Part shown: positions 16,428 through 25,403 of the stretch, piece by piece
Layout: every line of letters starts with the position of its first letter
Numbering within the stretch: position 1 is the first letter of the stretch
Assembly (NCBI GenBank): GCA_964386565.1
Contig: CAYLRU010000005.1
Location: 62,001-126,000 of the forward strand
Reading direction: 5' to 3'
Origin: CAYLRU01 sp964386565
GTDB lineage: Bacteria > Desulfobacterota > Desulfobacteria > Desulfobacterales > UBA5616
Length of the DNA stretch: 64,000 nt
Program-made: the position numbers and the translations under genes
Notes under the pieces: model-generated
What the model was told of the DNA's origin: nothing
The model's input: the letters and a program-made list of their open reading frames with translations, nothing else
The model's database searches: none

Positions 16428-16557
16428 AATTCAACGTAAAACCATTGGAAAACCCTATTCCACAGGCGGTTATGTAAAGCTTGTTCTGTTTGTCCTTGCG
16501 CTGATTCTGCAGTTTCTTTTTTTGTGGCGGTATTGCCGGAAGACACCTGGAGCATGA
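16411..16557 (+). CDS. Possible 48-residue single-helix membrane protein (doubtful)
   Basis: From a TTG at 16411, overlapping the GDPD 3' end, the frame encodes a basic N-terminus (QVVKIQRKTIGKP), one strongly hydrophobic helix (VKLVLFVLALILQFLFLW) and the basic tail RYCRKTPGA. Its stop overlaps an ATG opening a 38-codon frame (16554-16670) with its own hydrophobic segment. The two could be coupled tiny genes or a frameshifted remnant of one. No strong ribosome-binding site is present. The hydrophobic helix with flanking positive charges is the only real support. Confidence 0.25.
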   Translation: MAQVVKIQRKTIGKPYSTGGYVKLVLFVLALILQFLFLWRYCRKTPGA

Positions 16558-16673
16558 ACCGATCCTTGCGGTCTGTATCCGGACCGGTATTATCATTATT
16601 GTTGAATTTCATTGCCGCGGATGTTGTTAAACTGAGCAGACGATTGGCCGGAAAAGAAAAGAGGGAATAACAG

Positions 16674-17177
16674 ATGGATGCCGAAACAGACTATATTATC
16701 AGAAAGTTTGAAGATAAGGACTCAACCTCGGTTATTGATATTTTTAATCATTTTATTGTAACCGGTTTTGCCGCATATGCCGAAAAGCCCGTGGGATATG
16801 GAGCGATCGCCATATTCAAGGACATGACAAGGGGGTATCCTTTTTTTGTGATTGAAACCGCTTCCGGCGCAATATCGGGATTTTCGTTTCTACGTCCGTT
16901 TCACAGAACGGACATCTTCAGTCATGTGGGAGAAATTACTTATTTTATCCTGCCCGATCACACCCGTAAAGGCCTGGGCAGGAAGCTGCTGGACGCCGTA
17001 ATAGAAGAGGCGAAAAAACGTTCCATCAACTCCATACTGGCAAGCATTTCATCTCTGAATGAACCCAGCATTGCCTTCCATCGGAAAAACGGTTTTTTTC
17101 AATGCGGGTGCTTTAAATCCGTCGGGAAAAAGTTTAACCGGAATTTTGATATGGTGTGGATGCAGAAAATGATTTAG
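16674..17177 (+). CDS. GNAT-family N-acetyltransferase (phosphinothricin acetyltransferase-like)
   Basis: 167 residues. The opening IRKFEDKDSTSVIDIFNHFI resembles the start of Pat/YncA-type enzymes. The acetyl-CoA-binding motif A is FILPDHTRKGLGRKLLDAVIEEA (the R/QxxGxG/A pattern as RKGLGR), and motif B contains ASISSLNEPSIAFHRKNGFFQCG. It should transfer acetyl from acetyl-CoA to a small amine such as an amino acid or analogue. ATG 16674 is preceded by GAGGGAA. Next gene, glnS, has its own promoter. Confidence 0.85.
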   Translation: MDAETDYIIRKFEDKDSTSVIDIFNHFIVTGFAAYAEKPVGYGAIAIFKDMTRGYPFFVIETASGAISGFSFLRPFHRTDIFSHVGEITYFILPDHTRKGLGRKLLDAVIEEAKKRSINSILASISSLNEPSIAFHRKNGFFQCGCFKSVGKKFNRNFDMVWMQKMI

Positions 17178-17276
17178 GTACAGCAGATTAGATGATTTTA
17201 CAAACAACGGAAAAATCCCCGTGCTGATCGAACATTTTCAAAAAATCCCGGTTTCATCTTTCCGGTCTATCCGTTG

Positions 17277-17304
17277 TTGACATTTTTTGCATCAAAGATA
17301 CAAT
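17277..17304 (+). promoter_or_regulatory. Sigma-70-type promoter of glnS
   Basis: TTGACA at 17277-17282, 16-base spacer, TACAAT at 17299-17304. Predicted transcript start near 17311, 50 bases before ATG 17361. This rules against the longer reading frame that would begin at 17274. Confidence 0.7.
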
Positions 17305-17360
17305 CAGGATATTCACAATATTACAAATTTAAATTATTTATTCAGGAAGCGATTACTGCC

Positions 17361-19064
17361 ATGAACGATATGGATTCAAGTTCCCATTCGGACTTTATTC
17401 GAAATATCATTAACGAAGATATAAAAAACAACAAAAACAACGGCCGGGTGGCCACCCGGTTTCCACCGGAGCCCAACGGATATCTTCATATCGGCCATGC
17501 CAAGTCCATTTGCCTGAATTTCGGCATCGCCCGGGATTATGCGGGTGGAACATGCAACTTGAGATTTGACGACACCAATCCGACCCGGGAAGAAACAGAA
17601 TATGTGGAGGCCATTAAGGAAGATGTGAAATGGCTGGGGTTTGACTGGGGGGACCGGCTTTTTTTTACATCGGATTATTTTGAAAAGCTTTATGATTATG
17701 CGGAGCAGTTAATCATCAGGGGCAAGGCCTATGTCTGCAGCCTCAACGCCGACGAGATCCGGGCATACCGGGGAACCCTGACGGAGCCGGGAAAAGAGAG
17801 CCCTTACAGAAACCGATCGAAAGAAGAAAACCTGGACCTGTTCAGGCGGATGCGAAACGGGGAATTTGAGGACGGTGCCCATGTGCTCCGGGCAAAGATC
17901 GACATGGCCTCTCCCAATCTCAACATGCGGGATCCGACCTTATATCGCATCAGGCGGGCGCATCATCACCGGACAAAAGACAAATGGTGCATCTATCCCA
18001 TGTATGACTATGCCCATTGCCTTTCCGATTCCATCGAAGGGATCACCCATTCCATCTGCACCCTGGAATTTGAAAATAACCGGCCCCTGTATGACTGGAT
18101 TTTAGATGCACTGGAAATGGAATGCCATCCCCAGCAGATCGAGTTCGCCCGATTGAATCTGACGTATACGGTGTTAAGCAAACGGAAATTGATTTCCCTG
18201 GTGTCCGACAAGCACGTGGACGGATGGGACGATCCCCGGATGCCCACCATTTCAGGTATGCGAAGGAGGGGATTCACCCCTTCCGCCATTCGGAATTTTT
18301 GTGATAAAATCGGCGTTGCAAAACGGGATTCCATGGTGGATATGGCCCTGCTCGAATTCTGCGTCCGCGAGGACCTCAACAAAAAAGCCCGCCGGGTCAT
18401 GGGCGTGCTCCGACCCCTGAAGGTGGTGATTACGAATTATCCCGAAGACCAGGTGGAAGAACTGGACGCCGTGAACAATCCGGAAGATCCGTCCATGGGA
18501 ACCCGGAAAGTCCCGTTTTCACGTGAACTTTTCATCGAGCAGGATGATTTCATGGAAGATCCGCCCAAAAAGTTTTTCAGGCTGAGTCCGGGCCGGGAAG
18601 TCCGGCTCCGGTATGCCTATTTCATAAAATGCAACAACGTGATCAGGGATGAAAAAACAGGTGAAATAACCGAACTCCACTGTACGTATGATCCCGAGAC
18701 CCGTGGTGGCAACGCGCCGGACGGACGAAAGGTTAAAGCAACCCTGCACTGGGTGTCCGCCTCCCGATCCGTTCCGGCAACGGTAAACCTTTACAACCAT
18801 CTGTTTCTCGAAGAGGCACCCGGCGCAAAAAAAGACGGCAGGGATTTTACCGACTGCATTAACCCCAAATCCCGGGAAGTCTTGACCGAATGCCGGCTGG
18901 AGCCGGGTCTGGCAGATGCAGCGGCAGGGGAAATATTTCAGTTCGAAAGACTGGGATACTTCTGTGTGGATTCCGTTCTTTCAAAACCAGGAACCCCGGT
19001 CTTCAACCGGACCGTCACCCTGCGGGACGAATGGGCGAAAATTAAAAAGAAATCGGGAAAATAA
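17361..19064 (+). CDS. glnS: Glutamine--tRNA ligase
   Basis: 567 residues from ATG 17361 (AGGAAG 11 bases upstream). Class I synthetase signatures: RFPPEPNGYLHIGHAKS with the HIGH motif near residue 45, NLRFDDTNPTREE, the glutamine/tRNA-binding region YPMYDYAHCLSDSIEGITHSICTLEF, and the KMSKS-type loop written VLSKRKL. Downstream are the two beta-barrel anticodon-binding domains of GlnRS (for example VPFSRELFIEQDDFME and RLSPGREVRLRYAYFI). It charges tRNA-Gln directly. It ends convergently 50 bases from the sulfotransferase-like gene. Confidence 0.97.
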   Translation: MNDMDSSSHSDFIRNIINEDIKNNKNNGRVATRFPPEPNGYLHIGHAKSICLNFGIARDYAGGTCNLRFDDTNPTREETEYVEAIKEDVKWLGFDWGDRLFFTSDYFEKLYDYAEQLIIRGKAYVCSLNADEIRAYRGTLTEPGKESPYRNRSKEENLDLFRRMRNGEFEDGAHVLRAKIDMASPNLNMRDPTLYRIRRAHHHRTKDKWCIYPMYDYAHCLSDSIEGITHSICTLEFENNRPLYDWILDALEMECHPQQIEFARLNLTYTVLSKRKLISLVSDKHVDGWDDPRMPTISGMRRRGFTPSAIRNFCDKIGVAKRDSMVDMALLEFCVREDLNKKARRVMGVLRPLKVVITNYPEDQVEELDAVNNPEDPSMGTRKVPFSRELFIEQDDFMEDPPKKFFRLSPGREVRLRYAYFIKCNNVIRDEKTGEITELHCTYDPETRGGNAPDGRKVKATLHWVSASRSVPATVNLYNHLFLEEAPGAKKDGRDFTDCINPKSREVLTECRLEPGLADAAAGEIFQFERLGYFCVDSVLSKPGTPVFNRTVTLRDEWAKIKKKSGK

Positions 19065-19114
19065 TCCTTATACCGCATGAAATGGCGACACCGGCAATGA
19101 AATTGCCCGGGGCG

Positions 19115-20581
19115 TCATTCCCCCTCATGCTGGGGCAAAACACACAATTGATCGTCACGGCTATCAATTAATTTTCCCCTTTTTTTCTTTATTGACGGGA
19201 TCTTCCTTGTTTTTTTCAAAAGAAAATCAGTAATATTGAATTTACTGTTATCGAGACGGGGTATTTCAATTTCTTCCGGAGGCTCTATTTGAGGAACCCA
19301 CTCATAGGGTGTTCTATAGGCCCGATAAACCATGTTATGATTTTTATTTTTACCAAAATACGGGCTGATATATTCCCATACGATCTCATGATCCGGAGTT
19401 ACCTCAAAGAGTCGTCCGTCGGTTCCCTCGGTAATCAGCGTATTGCCATTGGGTAAACGCTGGGCCGAACTGATGAATCCGCTGTAAAATTTGTAATCTT
19501 CTACAACCGGAACATATCCCGATTCACGGGCGGTATACCGCCATACCACCTCTAAGGTTACCGGGTTAAATTCCAATATCCTTGAATAATCTCGTAATGC
19601 ATTATTCAGGCCTCTGAAAGAACCTGGATTCGGGGCACCGTAACCGGCCCATCCGCCATTATCAAAAACCAGAATGTTCCCTTCCCCTGGAAGTCCCTTG
19701 GGGATCATGTGCGCGTGATGTTGGCCGATTATCCAGCGTAATCTTCTCAGAGCAGGTGTGGCATAATAGTCCGGTCCAACCTGCCATACTATTTTACCCG
19801 TCTTTTTGTCTGTTATGGCAATAATATTGGTCTGGCGACCGTCCCAGATAATATTATCCGGATGAAATCGCTTGTCACCGTCATCATACCATTTGTTAGG
19901 TCCCAATGTGGAGATGGAATTGATGTGCATCCAGTCCCCCATGTCTAATCCTGCCCCGCCAAGTGTACCGCGATTCAGCATATTCGGATTTCTGGCAAGA
20001 ATGTTTTTTGCCTCTTCACTAAACCCCATCTGGTCAAAATGATCACTGCATATCCATTCCCATACGATTTCACCATCCCAGGTTACTTCGATAATTGTAT
20101 CGTCCAATAAAGGCCTTTCACTGATTTTTGAATTCTTTACATTTTTATGGCAAAGAATAAGAGTATTCCCGCTATCCGTCTTGGGGTCCATTCCAGGCAC
20201 GTAATAACCAACAGGGTTACCCTCCCTTTGGTAGTCATGGTGTTGTCTGGCAATCCATTTGCGTTTTTTTCGCCCATCCTTTACCAATTCATACTTGTTA
20301 AACCTCCAAAATATTTTTTCGTCAAAATCCATTTGTACAAGATCCAACATATCCTGATACCCATATTTGGGATCTCGTTCACCGGTACTCCCCATGAAAT
20401 ATCCACCAGGGAGAACTTTCACGGGAAAACCATGCAATGTTTTGATATGCTTCAGAGTATTTCCGTTCATATCGATAAGAACAGAGCCTTCGTCTTTGGC
20501 GGGAAAAACCGTATAACCATTAAAACACTTATCAGGGTAGTAGATAGTAGTACCGGTTGGATAAACACTTGGATACGCCAC
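19115..20581 (-). CDS. Arylsulfotransferase-like (ASST) beta-propeller protein, no signal peptide
   Basis: 488 residues with the repeated blades of the ASST/arylsulfotransferase family: DTIIEVTWDGEIVWEW, WMHINSISTLG, RQTNIIAITDKKTGKIVWQVG, IIGQHHAHMIPKG, NTLITEGTDGRLFEVTPDHEIVWEY. The conserved His residues (HINS, QHHAH) sit where the family keeps its active-site histidines. Classical ASSTs are periplasmic and transfer sulfate between phenols via sulfo-histidine. This one starts MAYPSVYPTG with no signal peptide, so it should be cytosolic. It is the last gene of the TetR/ETF operon, about 100 bases after etfB. The sequence looks more AT-rich than its neighbours. Whether it transfers sulfate is unproven. 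Confidence 0.75.
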   Translation of the reverse strand: MAYPSVYPTGTTIYYPDKCFNGYTVFPAKDEGSVLIDMNGNTLKHIKTLHGFPVKVLPGGYFMGSTGERDPKYGYQDMLDLVQMDFDEKIFWRFNKYELVKDGRKKRKWIARQHHDYQREGNPVGYYVPGMDPKTDSGNTLILCHKNVKNSKISERPLLDDTIIEVTWDGEIVWEWICSDHFDQMGFSEEAKNILARNPNMLNRGTLGGAGLDMGDWMHINSISTLGPNKWYDDGDKRFHPDNIIWDGRQTNIIAITDKKTGKIVWQVGPDYYATPALRRLRWIIGQHHAHMIPKGLPGEGNILVFDNGGWAGYGAPNPGSFRGLNNALRDYSRILEFNPVTLEVVWRYTARESGYVPVVEDYKFYSGFISSAQRLPNGNTLITEGTDGRLFEVTPDHEIVWEYISPYFGKNKNHNMVYRAYRTPYEWVPQIEPPEEIEIPRLDNSKFNITDFLLKKTRKIPSIKKKRGKLIDSRDDQLCVLPQHEGE

Positions 20582-20682
20582 TTTAATACCTCCTTGTTTG
20601 GTTTTAAAATCAGCAGAAAGATCACCTTTTCATAAAAATGTAACCTTTCAGGGTTTCAGCAGTAATACCTGATCATCATCTT

Positions 20683-21492
20683 TTATCTGCAAACCGTCAG
20701 AATTTTTTTGCTTAAAAGAACCTTCGCCAGATTTACACCGGCCTGCACCGGGGAGTCTCCGTCAACGAATCTGCAATCCGTCATTTTTAATTCGGGATAA
20801 TACAGTCGTTTTAATTCCAATTTACCGGAAAACCCTGGATTCAGGTTGATATCCTTTCCGGACCATGAATGAACAGGCTTTTTTTTGGCCACTCTTCTTT
20901 CTTTCATGGCGGGATATCGAAGTTCTCCCAACTCGTTGGTTACCATGACGACCGCCGGGAGATTCGATTTTATGATTTCATATCCATTGTCGGTCACCCG
21001 GTTGACGATGAGCGACCCGGATTGAATCTCCACCTTTTGCGCAAAGGTAATGCAGGGGATGTTCAATTCTTTTCCCAGCCTGATTCCCATATACCCGTTA
21101 TTCCAGTCCGATGCCTGGCGGCCGGCTAATATCAAATCATAATCGTCGATTCGTTTTATCGTTTCCGCCAGAACCAGGGCTGTGGCCCCGCTGTCGAACC
21201 GGTGGGACTCAAAACGCTCATCCTCCATTTTTATCAACTCGTCGGCACCGGCCGCCAATGCTCTTACCATCACGGCATTGGATATTCTTTTCCCGATACT
21301 GACAAGCGTGATCTTCACGTCATCTCTTTTGTCCTTAATCCTCAGGGCCGCCTCCAGTGCATTTTCATCAAACAGGCTTAAAACCGGCGGGATTCCCCTG
21401 GGCTCCACACTGTTCAGCTCATGGTTTATTTCATAAGATTCCCTGGGGCCTTCATGATCCGGCGTCTGCTTCATACAAACAACAATGTGCAT
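20683..21492 (-). CDS. etfB: Electron transfer flavoprotein beta subunit
   Basis: 269 residues. Typical ETF-beta features: HIVVCMKQTPD at the start, LSLFDENALEAALRIKD, the strand-turn LVSIGKR, ALAAGADELIKM and ILAGRQASDWNNGYMGIRLGKELNIPCITF, which contributes to the AMP/FAD pocket. It pairs with EtfA encoded 21 bases upstream. The heterodimer should accept electrons from flavoprotein dehydrogenases, here probably the adjacent FAD-linked oxidases. ATG 21492 is preceded by GGGGGAAA. Confidence 0.93.
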   Translation of the reverse strand: MHIVVCMKQTPDHEGPRESYEINHELNSVEPRGIPPVLSLFDENALEAALRIKDKRDDVKITLVSIGKRISNAVMVRALAAGADELIKMEDERFESHRFDSGATALVLAETIKRIDDYDLILAGRQASDWNNGYMGIRLGKELNIPCITFAQKVEIQSGSLIVNRVTDNGYEIIKSNLPAVVMVTNELGELRYPAMKERRVAKKKPVHSWSGKDINLNPGFSGKLELKRLYYPELKMTDCRFVDGDSPVQAGVNLAKVLLSKKILTVCR

Positions 21493-21513
21493 TCTTTGTT
21501 TCCCCCGAATAAA

Positions 21514-22506
21514 TCATTTTGAGCTTTGAACGATTTCCCCGATAAGACCGGAAAGCACCGGCTCATACTCCCCGACGACACCGTAGTCCGATATTTTGAA
21601 AATATTGGCATTGGGATCTGAATTAATGGCAATAATCCTTTTTGAACCGCTCATACCGGCCATATGCTGAAATGATCCGGACAACCCCACGGCGAAATAC
21701 ACGGCCGGAGAGACAATGGCACCTGTAATACCGATCTGTGCATCGGCGGAAACCCAACCCAGATCACACGGCGGCCGGGTTGAACCGACTTGTCCGCCCA
21801 ACAGGTCTGCAAGTTTTTGAAGCGCCGAGAATCCTTCCTGCCCGCCGATTCCCCTGCCCCCGGCAATAATAATATCCGCATCCGTCAGTTTTTTCTCTCC
21901 TTCTTCAGGAATGTACTTTCCCACGATCTCATATTCATCCGAAGCGGGTTCATCGACTTCGCCAAGATCGATGATTTCTCCCTGTTGATTTTCCGATCTT
22001 TCCGAAGGCGTTGTTGATTTTGACCGCAGGGTGACGATGCAGGGAAAAGAGCCGCTGGAATAAACCGCCATGACATTGTTGCTGTAAACGGGCTTTGTAA
22101 AAAGGAGCTCTCCTTTATCCCATTCAATATTGACGCAATCCGTAACCAGGGCGATATTTACGTAAGTGGCAGCCCTGGCAGCAAAATCCAGGGAATTCTT
22201 CGAATTGCCGAATACCGTCAATTCCGGTTCCAGCAAGCAGTATATCTTCTCAAAGACCGACAGAAACATCCGGGGCCGGTAGTACTTCAGGCCGGCGTCC
22301 TCTTTTATGAATATCTTATCGATGTGATGAAACCGCAACTCCTCGACGGCCCGGGCCACATTTCCTCCCATTACCAGTACCGAGACCGCGGCACCTTGAA
22401 TAACGGCAACCTGTTTTGCCGCATTCAACGCTTCCAAAGACAGCGGCGTGACAATGCCGTTGTCATCCGTCTCTACGTATACAAGAAAATTATGTGGTTT
22501 TGTCAT
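21514..22506 (-). CDS. etfA: Electron transfer flavoprotein alpha subunit
   Basis: 330 residues from ATG 22506, with AAGGGAA 3-9 bases upstream; an in-frame GTG at 22524 would put the ribosome site inside the gene. The C-terminal FAD domain is intact: ADIIIAGGRGIGG, VGSTRPPCDLGWVSADAQIG(I/T), GLSGSFQHMAGM, IIAINSDPNANIF and YGVVGEYEPVL. No extra N-terminal ferredoxin domain is present, unlike some bifurcating ETFs. Operon position between the FAD oxidase and etfB supports a dedicated redox partner. Confidence 0.93.
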   Translation of the reverse strand: MTKPHNFLVYVETDDNGIVTPLSLEALNAAKQVAVIQGAAVSVLVMGGNVARAVEELRFHHIDKIFIKEDAGLKYYRPRMFLSVFEKIYCLLEPELTVFGNSKNSLDFAARAATYVNIALVTDCVNIEWDKGELLFTKPVYSNNVMAVYSSGSFPCIVTLRSKSTTPSERSENQQGEIIDLGEVDEPASDEYEIVGKYIPEEGEKKLTDADIIIAGGRGIGGQEGFSALQKLADLLGGQVGSTRPPCDLGWVSADAQIGITGAIVSPAVYFAVGLSGSFQHMAGMSGSKRIIAINSDPNANIFKISDYGVVGEYEPVLSGLIGEIVQSSK

Positions 22507-22527
22507 GGATTCCCTTTTAACCACCTT

Positions 22528-24120
22528 CTACTCGGGGGGATGCCCGTCCACCCACTTGTATTTTTCGCATAACGTTTTCAGCCTGTCGACTTTTTCGCCG
22601 GGCATGGCGGATAAATCAAAATCTTCCTCTTTCAGATAACGACCTGTGTCCGCGGATTTATTGGGGTCCAGTTGTTCGGATATCATTTTCTGCCAGTACC
22701 CGAAATCCCCGCTTACGGGAGACGTTATTTTTTTGAAAGCCGGTTCGTAGCTGAACATGGGTTCGCTGCATTTTTCAAACGCGGCGATCAGATTATCCAG
22801 GGCGATATTTTTCATATTCTCGATTTGTACCCGGTTTCTCGGATCGTATTGAAAAATGACTTCCACATGGGCCCACGTGCCGTTTTCATAGGATACATAA
22901 TACGGATTATCCGCAATGGGATCCAGAATAAGACCTTTTTCCATATATTCCGTCTTTATATCCGCCAATATTTCGGCAAAATCGGTCTGGAGATCGATGG
23001 CTTCGTTCCGACCGATCATGGTATGAAAACTCCCTCCCCTCTTGAACGCCAATGCCCACAGCGTCGATCTGAAAATATTCATGTACATCATGGCCAGGGC
23101 ATCCGGTTGATCCTCAAAATCAACCAACGTACCTTTGCAGCGGTCTGTAATCGTTCTCAGTGCCTTTACCTGGTAGTCAAGATCTCCCCTTGAATTCCCG
23201 TGAAGCATGATCAAGTAATGGTACTTGTTGTCTCTTTGGAGCAGTTCGCCCGGAATACCGACGGGATTAATTCTCACCGCATTGTAACCGATCTCGGCAT
23301 CACTGATCTGATATACGGCATTACTGAATTCTTCCTTGTCCGGGAAAAAACATGAAAAGATCTTTGTGTTCTCGGGAATTTTCGACCGGGCGGTGAGCAG
23401 CACGCCGGATGTCTCGATGATGGGGGGACCTGACCAGTCGTAGAGCTTGAGTGCACATTTCGTGATGATGCCCAGACCGCTCAGAGCACCGGCAGTACCC
23501 CTTAATATGCCTCTTAGGGAGGGTCCGGGGCCGTCCCCGATAAACCAGCCGAGGCCCGATCCCAAAGAGCCGAGCTTCAGTAATTCTCCATTGGGGAGGA
23601 CCCATTCCACGGCAAGAACGTTTCGCGGGCTGTAGGCCATGTAAATACTGTCATTCCCCACGCCGAACGCTGACGTGGCACTGGCCAGGGGTGAACAATT
23701 GGGCCCGCTGCCGTGAATATGGCAATTGAGTCCGACCTTCATGGCTTCGGCCTGAAGCTGGGCGTTGCAGACATTCGGCTCGATGACGGCATACATGTTT
23801 TTTTCATCGATTTCCAGGATGCGGTCCATCCGCCGCAAATCAACCTGGACGACATTATCCTCCGAAGGCCCGCCCCAGGCTCCCCAGCCCGTTGAAAACG
23901 CCTTGAATTTAAGACCGTGCTTATTACAGGCCCTAACCACGCCCCGGACCTCTTCAGTGGAAGCCGGAAGAACGACGGCCACGGGCCGCGTCACCCATTT
24001 CGAGGGATCCTCATTGGCATACGGTTGCCAGGCATAGGTATCCAGAATCGCCGGTTCACGGGAAACATTTTCACGACCCACACAGTCTTCCAAATCTTTA
24101 TATGCTGAATCATTTATCAT
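22528..24120 (-). CDS. FAD-linked oxidase 1 (vanillyl-alcohol oxidase / glycolate oxidase fold)
   Basis: 530 residues. The PCMH FAD-binding domain occupies about 35-235: RPVAVVLPASTEEVRGVVRACNKHGLKFKAFSTGWGAWGG, then VVQVDLRRMDRILEIDEKNMYAVIEP and later LRGTAGALSGLGIITKCALKLY. The C-terminal cap is long, as in 4-cresol dehydrogenase/VAO-type enzymes. It probably oxidises an alcohol, hydroxy acid or alkylphenol-type substrate and passes electrons to the neighbouring Fe-S protein or ETF. The substrate is not readable. GGAGGG lies 9 bases before ATG 24120. Confidence 0.85.
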   Translation of the reverse strand: MINDSAYKDLEDCVGRENVSREPAILDTYAWQPYANEDPSKWVTRPVAVVLPASTEEVRGVVRACNKHGLKFKAFSTGWGAWGGPSEDNVVQVDLRRMDRILEIDEKNMYAVIEPNVCNAQLQAEAMKVGLNCHIHGSGPNCSPLASATSAFGVGNDSIYMAYSPRNVLAVEWVLPNGELLKLGSLGSGLGWFIGDGPGPSLRGILRGTAGALSGLGIITKCALKLYDWSGPPIIETSGVLLTARSKIPENTKIFSCFFPDKEEFSNAVYQISDAEIGYNAVRINPVGIPGELLQRDNKYHYLIMLHGNSRGDLDYQVKALRTITDRCKGTLVDFEDQPDALAMMYMNIFRSTLWALAFKRGGSFHTMIGRNEAIDLQTDFAEILADIKTEYMEKGLILDPIADNPYYVSYENGTWAHVEVIFQYDPRNRVQIENMKNIALDNLIAAFEKCSEPMFSYEPAFKKITSPVSGDFGYWQKMISEQLDPNKSADTGRYLKEEDFDLSAMPGEKVDRLKTLCEKYKWVDGHPPE

Positions 24121-24135
24121 GGATGCTGTCCCTCC

Positions 24136-25401
24136 TTATAAACCCATTGAAAACCGAACCAGATCGTTGACATCATAAATTTTAATATCGATCCCTGTTT
24201 CCGCTGCAGCCTCCTTGAAGATATTTTCACACCAGGGGCAGCTTGTGACCAGTGCTTCGGCACCGGTGGACAGGGCCTCTTCCAGCCTTTCCCGGGCTGT
24301 TTCCATGGAAAACCCCGGAAAGGCTTCGAGCACACCGCCGCCTGATCCGCAGCACCATGAATACTCCCGGATACGTTCCATTTCAACCAACTCAATACCC
24401 TTTATGGATCTCAGTACGTTTCTCGGCGGATCATAGATACCAAACCATCCCTGGCGCTTGTCGAACTCCGGGCGTTTTAATTTGTTCTTCCCGGTCCAGT
24501 CTCCTGTGTAGGGCTCGCCTTTTCTCCCCAAGTGACAGGGGTCATGATAGGTGACCCGCATGGGTATCTCATGTTTCAATTCGAGTTTTCCCTCTTTGAT
24601 CAAGTTTTCCATGAATTGGGAAACATGGAGTACCTTCACCGGCATTTCCATGCCCATTCGGGAGTAAAGATAAATAAAGGCGGCATAGCAGTCCGAACAT
24701 GGTGTTACCAATACGGTTGCGCCGGATGCAATGACCCGTCGGACCATATCCTCGGCAAACGTTTTTCCATCTCCCTGGTACCCGTTTTCATACGCCTTTC
24801 CGCCGCAGCAGGACTCTTCCCGGCCGGCGATGCCCAGGTCTGCACCAGCCTCAATCAGAATTTGCACTGTTCCCCGGATGGTGTCTCTCAGACCCGGGTC
24901 ATAGGAAAAACGGCAGCCGGCATGAAACATGATATCGGCCTTTTCGTTGTTTATATTTTTCAGCGGCAGACCTTCAGCCCACTGCCCCCTGTCCTTTTTA
25001 AGCTCTCCGAGAGTATTGCCTTCCCGCTTCATGCTTTCAATAACTTCCAGGTGCTCCGGCAATACATAACCGTTTTCAACACAGTACGCCCGCAGTTCAA
25101 GAAGTACTTCGTTGATATCGATATCATCCCGGTAGGCCTTGCATGCCGCGTCGCAGGCACCGCAAAGCTGGCAATGGTATACGATATCGGCAATTTGATC
25201 ATTCAGCTCGGATCGGTTCTGAAGGATGGAATTTGCCATTATCATTTTCCCCGATCCGGAATAGGCGTGAAAATTGTATCGTGTCACGGACGGACAATTT
25301 TTCGCATAGCGCCAGCTTTTTACCTGGTTAAAGGGCACCCATTTACAGGATGAGCAACGGGAACATCCTTCCATGTCGTTTTGAAGTTCTTTTAATCTCA
25401 T
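24136..25401 (-). CDS. Fe-S protein with two CCG domains (HdrD/GlpC/GlcF type)
   Basis: 421 residues. The N-terminus has two cluster motifs: C13xxC16xxC19 with a distant CP (C36), and CQLCGACDAAC near residue 77, consistent with two [4Fe-4S] clusters. Two cysteine-rich CCG domains follow: GCRFSYDPG...ESCCGGKAYENG with CSDC, then DPCHLGRKG...WCCGSGGGV with CPWCENIF. Such proteins link flavin dehydrogenases to membrane quinone or thiol/disulfide carriers. It is encoded between the two FAD oxidases, GGAGG 11 bases before the ATG, and should be the complex's electron-wiring subunit. Confidence 0.9.
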   Translation of the reverse strand: MRLKELQNDMEGCSRCSSCKWVPFNQVKSWRYAKNCPSVTRYNFHAYSGSGKMIMANSILQNRSELNDQIADIVYHCQLCGACDAACKAYRDDIDINEVLLELRAYCVENGYVLPEHLEVIESMKREGNTLGELKKDRGQWAEGLPLKNINNEKADIMFHAGCRFSYDPGLRDTIRGTVQILIEAGADLGIAGREESCCGGKAYENGYQGDGKTFAEDMVRRVIASGATVLVTPCSDCYAAFIYLYSRMGMEMPVKVLHVSQFMENLIKEGKLELKHEIPMRVTYHDPCHLGRKGEPYTGDWTGKNKLKRPEFDKRQGWFGIYDPPRNVLRSIKGIELVEMERIREYSWCCGSGGGVLEAFPGFSMETARERLEEALSTGAEALVTSCPWCENIFKEAAAETGIDIKIYDVNDLVRFSMGL

Positions 25402-25403
25402 TT

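Noticed and set aside
17274..17360. Longer N-terminus for GlnS starting at 17274
   Set aside because: The extra 29 codons include the promoter -35/-10; the ATG at 17361 with an upstream AGGAAG fits the family start.
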